Positions 35,690 through 46,935 of a DNA stretch of 64,000 nt are shown in pieces. Each line of letters opens with the position of its first letter. The stretch's first letter is position 1. This DNA is from Ailurus styani (taxonomy: Eukaryota > Chordata > Mammalia > Carnivora > Ailuridae). The stretch covers positions 1-64,000 of the forward strand of contig LNAC01001957.1 of assembly GCA_002007465.1 (NCBI GenBank), written 5' to 3'. The position numbers were made by a program, and so were the translations under genes. Below the pieces are notes generated by a model. That model did not search any database. It worked only from the letters and a program-made list of their open reading frames with translations, and was not told where the DNA came from.

Positions 35690-36085
35690 CATTCATTTGA
35701 CAAATGCCTACTTTTGGCATTTGAATGCCAAGTAGGTATTGAATGCCTACTGTATGCCAGGTACTTTTCAAGGTACTGCACACACAGTACAAAACAAGGC
35801 AGACAAAAGTCGCTGTCCCATAGAACTCATATTCTATAGTTAGACAAGTACGTGAGTGATCTATGTAGAATAGCATATGCTTACAACTGATAGGCAAAAA
35901 ATAAAAAGCAAGCATAATGGATTAGAATATGCTAGACGAGGGGCAGATGTGAAGGGTAAAATTTTAAATAGTATGATTTTTGAAGGCCTCGGAAAGGGTG
36001 ATATTTGAGCAAACACTTAAAGCAGATGGAGAACAAGCCGCATGGCTTTCTGGAGGAAGGATGTTTAATGCAGAGGAGAATTAGG
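35690..36085 (-). repeat. L2 element, inverted
   Basis: TGAATGCCTACTGTATGCCA, AGAACTCATATTCTATAGTT, GGGTGATATTTGAGCAAACA and ACAAGCCGCATGGCTTTCTG are reversed L2 phrases in order. Confidence 0.8.
35707..35736. repeat. Near-perfect 30-bp inverted repeat (hairpin)
   Basis: CCTACTTTTGGCATT and AATGCCAAGTAGG pair around a TG loop with one bulge. It sits at the left end of the L2 copy. Confidence 0.85.
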
Positions 36086-36816
36086 GGGTGGCTATAATAG
36101 GATCATCCAAGAACACCAGCAGCTTTGGGGCCAGGGGGCATATCCCTGCTCAGGGGCAGCAAGCCCCGGCTGTGGTTCAGGGTATCCAGGGCACTCGGCA
36201 GTGGTGGTCTCACCAGGGTTCTGTGTTACAATGTTGGCTGTGGTTCTGGCTGCTGCTTGGCTTCCTTTTTCCCTTCCTGGTTTATGAACTTGGTCCTCCA
36301 GGCTTTCTAGCAATTCTCTGAGCACCCTAAAATCCTTTTACTAAATTCCTATTTTTCTGTGAGGCAGGAGTGGCTGACTAAGGACCCCAACTGCCGTAAA
36401 CATCAAGTTCCTAGTCCCCAGGGAACCAAGGCCTCTGAAATTAGGAAGAAACTTCTGTCCACCTCCTTCACCCATAGCTCTTCTTCAAGGTGGCATTAGG
36501 GATGTTTAACTTCTGTGTCATGCTGCCAGCTGCCTTCTCCAGAAGAATGAAATTACATGTGCATTCCTAAGAACAAGTGGATAGAATCATAGTCTTGAGA
36601 TAAAAATGGGAGAACAAAGGGCTTCCTTTGGAAAAGATGCTTTCGTGTCAGAAAAAGGAAGGACAAAAGAGACCCAGTTAAGACACTGGGTAAAATGCCA
36701 TAGCTTCTGAGTTGAGATAATAGAACAGAATCAAACCACCATGGAAAAAAAAAAAATGCCAGGGGTGCGGTATCTGTATCCATTAAGAAACGTGTGTTTT
36801 CTCCGTTCTGAGTTGC
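36086..36816. other. Unique or unidentified old repeat
   Basis: The stretch near 36270-36350 (ATGAACTTGGTCCTCCAGGC, AAATCCTTTTACTAAATTCC) looks like an old repeat end, but I cannot name it. The open frames of 60-77 codons on both strands are not convincing. Confidence 0.3.
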
Positions 36817-36860
36817 ATTATTATTATTATTATTATTACTATTATTTATTTATTTATTTT
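36817..36860 (+). repeat. ATT then TTTA microsatellite
   Basis: (ATT)n with one ACT, then (TTTA)n. Confidence 0.95.
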
Positions 36861-37764
36861 ACAATTTAATGGCACTGAAACAGGCATGCATCTTACTTCC
36901 AGTTGTACATAAATGTAGTGTTGCTTCCCTCTACTTCTGGAAATATGCTATTAAATTATGGTACACCCTCTAATAGATGGCATTAGAGAATCAACAAAAC
37001 AGGAACAGATGGTGTCTTAGACCAGGGAGGCTGTCTGTGACTTATAGTCCTCTCCTAGTTAGCATACATACAGCTTAGCTCCAGAACTTAGCAGAGGGAT
37101 AATGGAAATGCCAGTAACGAATATGCAACAAGCCCATTTTTGAACACTTGGACTCGCTAGGCACACAGGACTGACCAATTTTGTTTCTGGAGCCTTTTAG
37201 AAAGGCCACTAGCAGGACAGTGTAGGAGAGAGTGCCCCACAAGCAGCTGTTTATCAGATAGATGCAAAGTAACTTGGAAATCTCTTCCTCTGGGCCGGAG
37301 AACTGGACTAGTCCAAAGACAAAAAGAAACTCACTGGAGGAGGAAACTCAGAGGAGAAGCTTTACGAGGAGCTAGCCCACCACCCTGATGTGCTCTGGGT
37401 AAAGCAGAGAATTGGAAGTCTTCCCGCCACAGTGAGTCACAAGGCCCCCAGGGGCATGGAGCATATTCTAGAAGGCAGAGACATGGGCCTTACTCTGTCA
37501 GTAGTTCAGCCTGGGCCAGACTTCACTTTCTCCCTCTGATGCTGTCGTTCAACATCCCCCATTTCTGCCAGGCTTATTTGTTCTGCTGAGAAAGGTCATA
37601 GTCAGAAAATCCAGCAACTACAAATGGAACTGCAAATCCACCATCTGGGCGGCTTCGGACCAGCCATGACACTTTCAGTTTCTCATTTGTAAAATGTGCT
37701 CATCGCCACTCATTCTGCCAGACCCAAAGTGTTATGATTTTGACTACAGTTATTGATGGGCTCT
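36861..37764. other. Unique sequence, nothing recognised
   Basis: No gene or clear repeat. Confidence 0.35.
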
Positions 37765-37990
37765 TATCTGAGCTGGAAGGAACGGAGAGGCTTCTCACTG
37801 AGGCTGAAGCTGGTGCCGTCTGTCTGTTTTCTAGCTATTGTCCGCTTTCTCCATCTCAGCTGCCAGCAGGAGGGGTGGGATTACTGGCGTCCCTCTACTG
37901 TCTGTATTTGTTTCCCGCATAGCAGGCAGTCGGAAGTTCTTAGAGGCATGCAACACCTAGCATTTATTTAGCTTACATCTGGGGTGGGTG
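37765..37990 (+). repeat. Local diverged duplicate, copy 1 (partner 38900-39120)
   Basis: Aligns with 38900-39120 in order: GAGAGGCTTCTCACTGAGGC/GAGAGACTTCATACTGAGGA, TCTGTTTTCTAGCTATTGTCC/TTCTGTTTTCTAGCCATTGTCC, CGCTTTCTCCATCT/CACTTTCTCCACCT, then GTGGGATT and AGAGGC. The two are about 1.13 kb apart, and the right end runs into LTR-like text in both. Confidence 0.7.
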
Positions 37991-38330
37991 AGTGTTGGCT
38001 CATTCTGCTTGGGCGGGGCTGGGGCAGCTCCAGGGGACTGACTCTGTGTCACGTGCGTCTCATCCTCAACCTGGACCAGAAGGTTCACTTGTAGACCAAG
38101 TTCTTATTCTAGAGCAAGCCCAATCATGCAGGTGGTTTTCAAACCTTCAGTCACATCCCACCCCCCCTCTAACATTCTGTTGGCCAGAGCAAGCTATTTG
38201 GGCAACCCCACAGTCAAGGTGCAAAAAAGCCCCCTCCAAACACAGAGGAGGGGCGTGAATGGAGGTCCCTCCAAACACAGAGGAGGGGCGTGAATGGAGG
38301 TACTCACCGCCTCATTCCTTAGCACTGACT
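37895..38330 (-). mobile_element. Ancient LTR-like repeat, inverted
   Basis: ACCTAGCATTTATTTAGCTT, TAGAGCAAGCCCAATCATGC, CTAACATTCTGTTGGCCAGA and GGGGCGTGAATGGAGG follow the reversed order of an old mammalian LTR (ERVL/MaLR class by recall; exact family not certain). The element of the same type at 59970-60420 supports the assignment. Confidence 0.55.
38232..38301 (+). repeat. Perfect 35-bp tandem duplication (two copies)
   Basis: The unit beginning CCCTCCAAACACAGAGGAGG and ending GGAGGT is repeated with no mismatch at 38232-38266 and 38267-38301. It lies inside the old LTR, whose surroundings are highly diverged, so the duplication is recent. Confidence 0.97.
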
Positions 38331-38899
38331 GCCCCTACAGGTGATCATTGGAAAGTCGCCAGGTTCTGACTCTACCTGGGTCTGATCTCCTGGACTACTC
38401 TGACCTGGTTTATGGCTTCAATTCTTGTGACTAAAATGAATATTAAGTATCCATGATAGGTAGAGAAGGTGAAGCTTACATTGTCTAGGCCCTTAGTATG
38501 TGTCGGACCCCGTGTGCTGGACCATGGCTTACTGCATTCTGTCCTCTGTGTTCAGCCACTCCTGCAGAGTAATCGTCCTGCTTTAGTGACGAGGTGATAG
38601 TCCAGTGTCGGTGCCTTCCGGGCTCTTCTTGAGGTATGTTGAGAGGGTACAGATTGAATAAGCAGGCTAGCCCATCACCCTCATGGACATCACTGCTGTC
38701 TGGATTGCTAAGTGTCCAGTTGAAGTAAAATTCAAAAGTTAATATATTCTTAATCTTCCAAACCTTGGCTGTCAAGAACTCCTCGTAAAATCCATCATCC
38801 ACCATAGTCCTGAGATGGTTCTTCAGAGGACTGAAAAACAGCTCATATTTAGCAGCCTGCTCATCATACTGACTTAGTTGTCATATTTATTCCTTATCC
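38331..38899. other. Unique sequence, nothing recognised
   Basis: A 106-codon minus frame (38485-38805) has no recognisable domain. Confidence 0.35.
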
Positions 38900-39120
38900 A
38901 AGCCGGAGGGAACTGAGAGACTTCATACTGAGGATGAAGAGTGCTGATACCTTCTGTTTTCTAGCCATTGTCCACTTTCTCCACCTAGAAAGCCAACATG
39001 AGAGAGTGGGATTCGTGGCATGTCTTTGCTGCCTCTGTTAGTTTGCTGCATGACAGAGAACCACAAAGTCTCAGAGGCTTACGACAATGAGCACGGACAC
39101 TTACGTCTCTGGGATAGACA
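38900..39120 (+). repeat. Local diverged duplicate, copy 2 (partner 37765-37990)
   Basis: See partner. Here the right part (TGTTAGTTTGCTGCATGACA, CTCAGAGGCTTACGACAATG) is a clearer old LTR-type edge. Confidence 0.7.
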
Positions 39121-40522
39121 TTGGAGCCAGATCCACCTAACTATGAATATGGCTTGGCCTCCATTTTCCCATCAAAGAAGTGAAACTAACAGTACCTATC
39201 ATCAGCACTGGTGTGAAGGTTTGCTGGATATACTACCCAGAGGTACATAATACAGAGCCTGGCATGCAGAATATTTACAGGTTACCCTCTCTCTATCCCA
39301 TGGTGTTCGATTGCCAGTGGTGAAACTTCAGCCACTCACAAATTCTGGCATCAGACTTGCCAGGACCAAAGAAATAATGCAACAACTTGACTCACGATGC
39401 TTTGTGGAGACTTCATTTGAGTAAAAAATATGTATGTGACACCCATATAATGAATGCTTGATTTGCGTGTGTGGGTTAGAAAGGTGGGAGTGCATTGGGG
39501 GAAATGGAACAGAGCTAATAAGTTCCCGTCTGTGATTTGACCTGCTCTCCGCCTGACTAGCTGCATATTCATGTCAATTTTCTCCCAGTTACCTAGGGCA
39601 AGAAATGAAGAGGAAAAATCTTTAATCATTTTTTTATTCTAATTGAAACATTTTCCTTGCAAGTGGAGAGAGAACAGGTGCCTAACGAGCCCACATGATG
39701 ATTCACAAGGTAGTAGATATCGCCACAGATATAATTAAACTGGAAGATCAATGAAAATTTCCTTTTTGGACTACTGCCAGGTCTGCACAGACTGGGATCC
39801 ACTAGCTGTATTTATGCACAGCGATATCCAGAAGTGTGTACTCACACAGGGGTGCCCTGCAATCTCGTATCATGATAAATTAAACATCCACAGACTTGTA
39901 CATCGAGGATGACTTATTTAAAAAAAAAACACTGCTATTTCTATGTACAGTTAATGATCCTGGAATGCAAACATCATCTGTCAGAAAGGCAGACAATTGC
40001 TACATCCTATCTCGTCTCACTTTCCTTTTCCTCTATTATGTTTTTCATTTTTGGTTGATAAAAAACAACCACGTGAATAAGCACTGGCCCAGAGGATCAA
40101 GACCTGAAAGAAAGGCAGGAAGGGGGGAGAAATGGAGGGAGGTGGGGAAGGGAGTCACCAGGGGGATGAAGCGTTGCACGTGGCCTCTTCTTCGTAGCTC
40201 CCGAAAATTGCACAGCATTTATGCCAGGATGTCTGACCTCTCTGGCTCTCTGGCTCCTCAGGCTCAATCTGTAGATAAAGCTCATGCCCATCTTGCATCC
40301 GGGGGTCTTCTGCTAAAAGGAGAAAGGGAAGAACTTAGGGATGATGGTTGGTATTTGAGATCAGCACCAATGCAGATGTTGCAGACCGATATAACTTTCA
40401 CAGCCTTGTACTTTTTGAAATATCCTTGCAGAAACAAGAAAAACAAGTCAATCTGGTAATTCTTTTCAGTTGTTTTGTGAAAAGATTACAATTGAAAAAG
40501 AATCACTACTTGAGTTAGATAC
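39121..40522. other. Unique sequence; longest open frame of window, not called as gene
   Basis: The frame 39896-40459 (plus) is 187 codons. It begins in an A-run region, is basic in the middle over a purine-rich tract (40105-40165) and has no recognised domain, signal peptide or splice context. I treat it as chance. Confidence 0.4.
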
Positions 40523-40906
40523 TGTCTTAGTCAGCTTGGGCTGCTATAACAAAATGCCATTGGTGGGTGGTTTAAACAACGGATATTTATTTCTCACCAT
40601 CTGGAGGCTGGGAAGTCTGAGATCAAGGTGCTGGCAGATTTGTTGTCTCATGAGATCCCTCTTCCAGGCTTGCAGATGGCTGTCTTTTTGTTCTATCTTT
40701 GCATGCAGAGTGAGGCAGCTGTGGTGTCTCTTCCTCTTCTTAGAAGGGCACTAATCCCATCATGGGGGGGGGTCACCCTCATGACCCATGAGCTCATCTA
40801 AACCTGATCACCTCCCCAAGGCCCCACCTCCAAATACCTAATCACACTGGAGGTTAAGGCATCACCATATGAATTTTGAGGACACAAAAACATTGAGTCC
40901 ATAGCA
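40523..40906 (-). mobile_element. Solo MLT1/MaLR-like LTR with 5-bp duplication
   Basis: The full LTR read backwards: TGTCTTAGTCAGCTTGGGCT, GCTATAACAAAATGCCATTG, TCTGGAGGCTGGGAAGTCTG, CCCCACCTCCAAATACCTAA, ending TTGAGTCCATAGCA. The boundaries are TG...CA. GATAC flanks both sides (40518-40522 and 40907-40911), as expected for ERVL/MaLR integration. The 94-codon frame over it is LTR. Confidence 0.88.
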
Positions 40907-41479
40907 GATACCGAACACTTTTGTGATGAGTTCCAAAAAATGGAGGCAAATCGGATGCCTAAAGCTCATAGAAAGATGGGGGCTTTGTGCATATGTCAAT
41001 TGAGAGAAGACAGTGGAAACCATAGTCCAAATACTGTCCACTCATCTTGCAAAAGAAGAGAAAGGATGTAGTAGAATACAAATTCTCATGTTAGAAAGAT
41101 CCTTGAAGATAACCATAGACCGACATATCTATTCTCAAGAGGATAGACTAATTGCTGCCATAATTTCAAAATTGCAGTATCATAACAGAAAAAGGATTTG
41201 TTCTTATTCACACAAAGTCTGATGTGGAGTCTCCCAGTTGGCCAATATCCTTCATACAGCAAACTTAGGCATCCAGGCTTCTTCTAGTGTGAGGCTGTCC
41301 ACCATTTCAGAGATTTTTAGAGTTCTTTGGAAAAGATGGAAGATCACATGAGGGATTCCATTTTATGTCCAGGGTTGGAAGTGGCCCACAGTCCACGGGC
41401 CAGAACTCAGTCCCACACTGTCCTCTAGATGCAAGGGGGCTGAGGCTCTGGTGTTCTTGTGTATGTGAAGGAAGAACGC
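40907..41479. other. Unique sequence, nothing recognised
   Basis: No gene or clear repeat. Confidence 0.35.
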
Positions 41480-41620
41480 AGAGCATTATCTCTGCTCTAC
41501 CCTCCATATTCCAGAGGAAGAAAGTGAGCTCTGTGAGTGGATCTGATTTGTTCAGGATGAATCAGTGGCAGAGCCAGGACCGGGACTCATATCTTGTCAT
41601 TCCATCTTCTTTATTTCATG
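41480..41620 (-). repeat. MIR-like fragment, inverted
   Basis: TTCCAGAGGAAGAAAGTGAG, ATCAGTGGCAGAGCCAGGAC and CGGGACTCATATCTTGTCAT are reversed MIR phrases. Confidence 0.65.
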
Positions 41621-43010
41621 TGGTCTCCCGGGCTCTTTGAAGAAGTACAACAGGACTTAAGGTGTCTGAAGGACAATCCATAAACACAGGGCAGAACTTT
41701 CTTCTTAGCATCTAATGTCAATCTTTAGTACACTTATCAGAGAATATACCTAGAGAGAATTTAAAAATTGTTTGATTGTATCACTAAGATTTTTTTTTCA
41801 CATGATTTCTCAGATGATTCATTGACTTCTGCAAAAGATCCCACGTTCCCCAAGGATGGGGGCAGCATGATACTTCTCTTTGATACTTCACAATACCTAA
41901 TAATATAAGACATGTGGTCATTGCTTAATACATATTTGTTGCCAGGCATGGTAATAACTGAGTCTGAAAAAGACACCGATGTAAAAATAGAGAAAGATGA
42001 GTAACTTTCTGACAAAAGGGCAGGCAGTGATTCAATGGAGTCATCAAATACTGTTGAGGATCTAGTTCCTGTCAAGCAGCGTCCTGAGAGCTTGGATATG
42101 GAGGAGAAGGAACCCGTGGTTGCTCGTTGCTCACTCTCCTCGGATACCTATCCTCTGAACTCATGGTTCTCTAACGGTTGATTCTACATAACACGTGGCC
42201 GAGTTTCCTGGCCCTCTTTACCTCCTTTTTGTTATCTGTGAAAAAGGAATAGCAGCAGTAATCTCATCTCTCTCGAGGCTGTTAGGCAAATGATCATAGA
42301 GCAAGTGGAATTTGAAAATGATAGGAAATAAAAGACCCAGTGATAAAGTTTCCAGGGAGGCAGGTTAATGGGGCATGCATGCAGAGGGCAGCCCGCCTTG
42401 GCCTCCACAGGCCATTATTAGTCCTTCCTTCGGAAGGGCTTAGTTTGGGTTGCTGCTTTGGGAAAGAAGTGGCAGTGATGGAAATGCAGGGTGGCACCAC
42501 AGAAAGGGTTTAAGGCAGCCGTACTCACACGAGGTGCGTTCATCAAGAGTTCTGTCGTGACAGTGAATCACTGACAGAATTTATGACAATGAGGTCATTA
42601 TGAAGGATTCCGAAAAATACAGTTAACTGGCCACTGTGACCTCGCCGTTCCCAGGCCCCACAGCTCTGAACTCAAGACAAATGTATACACCTTCAAGCAC
42701 AACTATTTTCTTTCTTGGTAAAGAGACATATTTTATTTATTTCTGTGTACAAAGCCTCAAGACTCTTTAGCTTGCCATTCGAAGACTGAAGAATACTCAG
42801 ATGGCTAATTGTAGATAAATAAGTTCCACACTACCCAGAAGGGACCATTAACTTGACTCCTGACTTTGATTCCTTTTGAAGAATCATGTCAAAAATTCAC
42901 CTCGCTAAGGCTCTTAACTAGTTCCCATTGTAAACACCAGTCTGGCCTGATACCTCTGTTTGTCCTGGCCTCTGGATTTTGCGTTCTTGGTGCATTTTAT
43001 ATCCTTCTTT
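41621..43010. other. Unique sequence, no gene recognised
   Basis: Only short open frames (up to 104 codons, minus, 41761-42075) without a family. Confidence 0.35.
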
Positions 43011-43204
43011 TTTTTTAAGATTTTATTTATTTATTTGACACAGAGAGAGAGATTACAAGTAGGAAGAGAGGAGGAAGCAGGCTCCCTGCCAAGCAGAGAG
43101 CCCGATGCGGGGCTCGATCCCAGGACCCTGAGATCATGACCTGAGCCAAAGCCAGAGGCTTTAACCCACTGAGCCACCCATATATCCATATATCCAGGCG
43201 CCCC
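43011..43204 (-). mobile_element. Young carnivore SINE, inverted, with internal insert in head
   Basis: TTAAGATTTTATTTATTTAT, GGGGCTCGATCCCAGGACCC and GAGCCACCCA, then an extra TATATCCATATATCCA (43181-43196), then GGCGCCCC. The right flank is ATATATCCTCCTT and the left flank TATATCCTTCTT (42999-43010), so the target duplication is imperfect. The insert repeats the target motif. Confidence 0.9.
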
Positions 43205-43429
43205 ATATATCCTCCTTGAAGCGACCACATGCTCCTCACAACCAGGGGTGGTGTCTTACTGAGCTCTTCATTTCACATGTCTTCCGCAGAGACGGACTTG
43301 TAGTACACGTTCAGTAAACGTTTGAGGGTGAGTGAGTGTGAGTTTTCAGTGCAACAGTGAGAGCAATTTCTTGTCATATGTATTTTTGTGTCCAGCACCT
43401 TCTGAAGATGTGGGGGTCAGGCTTCTGAT
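43205..43429. other. Unique spacer
   Basis: Nothing recognised. Confidence 0.35.
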
Positions 43430-43752
43430 CAGGGGTCAGCAAACCTTTTCTGTTAAGGGAAACAGTGACTGCCCTAGAGCTCGTGGTCCATACAGTCTCA
43501 ATGGAAACCACTCTTGTAACACAAAGCAGCCACAGATGATACAGAAATGAATTGGCATGGCTGTATTCTTAGAAAACTTTCTTTAAAGACACTGAGGTTT
43601 TAATTTCCTGTAATTTTCACCTATCAAACCATATTCTTCTTTTGATTTTTTGCAACCATTTCAAAATGTAAATACCATCCATGGCTCACAAGACCTAGAA
43701 AATCAGGTTGCAGGCCAATTGGCCCGTGGGCCACAGTTTGAAGATTCCCACA
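43430..43752. repeat. Ancient hAT-type DNA transposon
   Basis: CAGGGGTCAGCAAACCTTTT at the left, ATTGGCATGGCTGTATTCTT and TTAGAAAACTTTCTTTAAAG inside, and TTGGCCCGTGGGCCACAGTT at the right follow a well-known non-autonomous mammalian hAT element. The ends are partly complementary. Confidence 0.75.
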
Positions 43753-44574
43753 CTAGGTCATGGGGCTGCTGATGCCGGTGGTGGGACTTACTAATGAGAT
43801 GAAGCTGCTTTCTGGAACCTTCCATTCCATTTCCTTAAGCAAGTCACAAGTGCTCTAGACGGTCCAATTCCTGAGAGGGGAATTACTGTTTTATCTGACT
43901 GCTGTCTTCAAGGACACTCTGTAATGAATTGAGGTTATGGAATTCTTGGGCAAGATACACCATCTCAAGACTAGAGAGTTATGATTAAAATATTAAAATG
44001 GAAGAATAAAATATAATTCATGATTTATGGTGAATCATCTTAGATTCTTCTAGGAATCAATAACCCATATCATCATTCTCATTTATCCTTGCAACATTCA
44101 TTCATTTCACAAAGGCAGAGTTCCGGATACTACAGAAATATATGCCAGACCACATGTATGGGTCAATCCGAACATGCACCCCAAATTCTGGTGCTCTTGT
44201 GAGATGTGCGCAAAAAATAAAAATATCTGCTTGTAACTTTTGAAAATCATGTTCAGATTTTAATTAATACACTAGTTTGATGATAATTTGCTACAGAAAA
44301 ATATACACTCAAAAATATGGCCAGTAGCTTGGTGTAAGTAAATACAAATAACAGGGCTATTTTAAAAACCAGTTAGAATCTAGCAACTTTACTCTGAGGA
44401 ATTTGGTCTCTCATTATCCATACACCTGTTGGTTGAATAGAAGAGAAAACCAGACTCTGTCTTTTAGCTGCTGCTATTTCAGAGAGAATGATTCTGTAAA
44501 AAGGTTGATTTGCAAGTAAAATTCATACCAGTTCTTATGCAAACTTACTCCCCTCCCCCCCAATTCTAGTGTCT
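43753..44574. other. Unique sequence, nothing recognised
   Basis: AT-rich. No gene or clear repeat. Confidence 0.35.
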
Positions 44575-44790
44575 AAGAACCTATACTCTGGACTCAGACA
44601 ATCCTGGGTTCAAATCCTGACTTTATCACCTAATAACTGTGTGACCTTGAGCAAATTGCTTAACCTCTCTGAGCTTCAATTTCTTTACCTAAAACTTGGA
44701 AACATTAATAATGACGGGGTACAAGTGAGAGAATGCACAGAAAGTACCTATTGTGGTTGCTGCTCATTGGTGGTAAACATTCCCTAAATA
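44575..44790 (+). repeat. MIR element, near full length
   Basis: ACTCTGGACTCAGACAATCC, TGGGTTCAAATCCTGACTTT, ACTGTGTGACCTTGAGCAAA, CTTAACCTCTCTGAGCTTCA are in MIR order with high similarity for the family. Confidence 0.9.
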
Positions 44791-45424
44791 GCAGTTATCA
44801 CTGTTAATTAATTTTGTCATTAGAAAAAATAAAGTCCTTTGTGCAGCGAGTTAGCAAACTTTGCAGAGGCGTAATGTAATTTCGAATACCAGACAGTGTT
44901 GACATTCTGAGAGTCACTTTACATCGGCCCGGGTTCTGGAGCTGGTAGTGATGTACACATCTCTGTGTTAGGTCCGCTTGAACACCAGAACCATCACGCT
45001 TTGGTTTTCCTGTTGGCTGGTTTCTTGTTGCACTGGGAGCTCCGGGGATATTCCCTAGAATTTCCACTGCGCGTGTGCAACTTCCCTTACCTAATGTTTT
45101 GGAATTCCATCTTAATTATATTTTTCTCATTCTTATTCCCCCTCTAATTTCCTTCTGCTTATTTTACTGATTTGTTATAGTTTATCAGAATCTTACTTAT
45201 TCAAAACCTCTGATTTCAAATTCTTTTTAATCAAGCTGTTGCTCATACCTAACTTAAGTCAGTGTGCTGAGTCAACCAGTGGTTGGACAGTTTCAAATCC
45301 TCATCCCCTTAGGAAGTGTTAACATACGCAAACCCAGAACACCTAAAGGTTGTGTCAGGGAGATGTGAGTGTTCATTTATAGCCTATTGTGCACTCAAGG
45401 CCATGGAATGTGATAGAAAAGGTA
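44791..45424. other. Unique sequence, nothing recognised
   Basis: No gene or clear repeat. Confidence 0.35.
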
Positions 45425-45660
45425 TAGATTAGAAATCAGGGTATCTGGATTTGGGGGTCTTCTCAGCCAGCACAGGCTATGGGCAACTCAGCGAGTCATT
45501 CGGCCTAATTTCAGTGTACTGGTCAATAAAATGGGGACGATTAGAATACTTACCTCTTATAGTTTAAAATAAATAACATAATGGATATAATAATCACTTC
45601 GTAAGCTGTAAACCCCCATGCATACTGATGCAGGGTCATTACTGTGGCCGTCATTATTGA
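45425..45660 (+). repeat. MIR element
   Basis: ATTAGAAATCAGGGTATCTG, GGGCAACTCAGCGAGTCATT and AAAATGGGGACGATTAGAAT are in MIR order. Confidence 0.7.
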
Positions 45661-45714
45661 CCCCATGCTTCTGTATGTCCACAGGATACCATTTAGGGAA
45701 CAAATGATCTGTGG

Positions 45715-45835
45715 TGGTAAGAGTCAAGTCCCACCTCTTACACTACCAAGGTGTATAACTTGGGGCAAATAATTTATTTCACTGTCAATTTCTGTGTTTG
45801 TAGAATATATTAGATACTCATCAATGTCTCTTACA
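45715..45835 (+). repeat. Possible second MIR fragment
   Basis: GTGGTAAGAGTCAAGTCCCA and ACTTGGGGCAAATAATTTAT resemble the tRNA-related and core parts of MIR. Confidence 0.5.
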
Positions 45836-46214
45836 GAATAAAGGGTTGGGGCTTCACAAGTATCAGGAAGAAGGCATGGATGGGGAGGCTGGCTGAAGTC
45901 TTACCGGGCAGGGGTAGTGATTATGCAATCCTGCAATCACCAGGCCGCTGTCAGTATAGAAGTCTAGAGATAGCATGGGATAGGGGCACGAGAGGAGATT
46001 GATTAGGTAACAGAGCACACAACGGGCCCAAAGGAGTGTTGCTTCACACAGAACCCACCTAGTTCCAAAACTGACAACACTTTGACCTACACCTAGAGCA
46101 ACTGAAGGAAAGAGAAAGACTGTTGATCTTCACCTTGTCTAAAGTGATGAGGACAGCTCCATGTGTGTTCTACGTAGGTAGCAAGGTACAGAAGCAGAGA
46201 AGTTTCAGAAATTA
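45836..46214. other. Unique sequence, nothing recognised
   Basis: No gene or repeat recognised. Confidence 0.35.
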
Positions 46215-46935
46215 CAGCCTCCTAAATGAGCTTCATGCCTCTTGTCTCTTTCCTTTCTAGTTCATCCCCCACATTACCACCAGAGGGACCCTAAACTCAA
46301 ATATGGTCCTACCCCTGTCCAGATTAAAATCTCTGATTTCTTCCATGAGAGATGCTCCGCGTCACTCATCATCAGGGAAATATAAATCAAAACCACAATG
46401 AGGGATCACCTCATGTCTGTTAGGTTGGCTATTATTCAGAAAATAAAAGACAAGTGTTGGTAGGAACATAGGAATGCAAAATGGTGCATCCACTATGGAA
46501 AACAATATGGAACTTCCAATTTTCTGGAGTGAAATCGAAACTCCCTTGCTTACAGGGTCCTTTACTACGTGGAGGGTCTACCGTCATACCTTAGCCTCAT
46601 ATGCAGCATCTCTTCCCCAAGACCAACCACTCTGAACTTGGTTTTTTGTTTTCTTTTTAGCTCAGTGCCTTTGCACATGCTGTCCCTCTGTCAGAAATAT
46701 CCTTCCAGAGTTCTTTACTTGGAGAATTCTTTCTTTTCCTTTTGGACTCGGCTCAAATATTACCTTCTTTACCATGTATTGTATTACCTACCATAATGTT
46801 GTTGTTTTTGTTTTTTGTATTGTGTTTTTGTTTTTGTTTTTAAGAAGGTGTTTACTTATCTGCTTTTTTACTAGCACAAGAACTTCTGGGGAGGACCCCA
46901 TGTTTTATTTTATTGTGCTACTAGGTGCTTTTTAA
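46215..46935 (+). repeat. L2 element, split by an L1 tail
   Basis: Left part: ACAGCCTCCTAAATGAGCTT, ATATGGTCCTACCCCTGTCC. Right part: TCCCTTGCTTACAGGGTCCT, TCAGTGCCTTTGCACATGCT, TGGACTCGGCTCAAATATTA. These form one L2 3' end interrupted at about 46348-46525. Confidence 0.75.
46348..46525 (+). mobile_element. L1 3' UTR fragment nested in L2
   Basis: AATATAAATCAAAACCACAA, CATCCACTATGGAAAACAAT and ATATGGAACTTCC are typical L1 3' text. L2 continues on both sides. Confidence 0.75.

Noticed and set aside
39896..40459. 187-codon open frame, longest of the window
   Set aside because: No domain, signal peptide, start context or splice evidence. It begins next to an A-run and covers a purine-rich tract. 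A frame of this length is unsurprising in 128 kb of six-frame reading.
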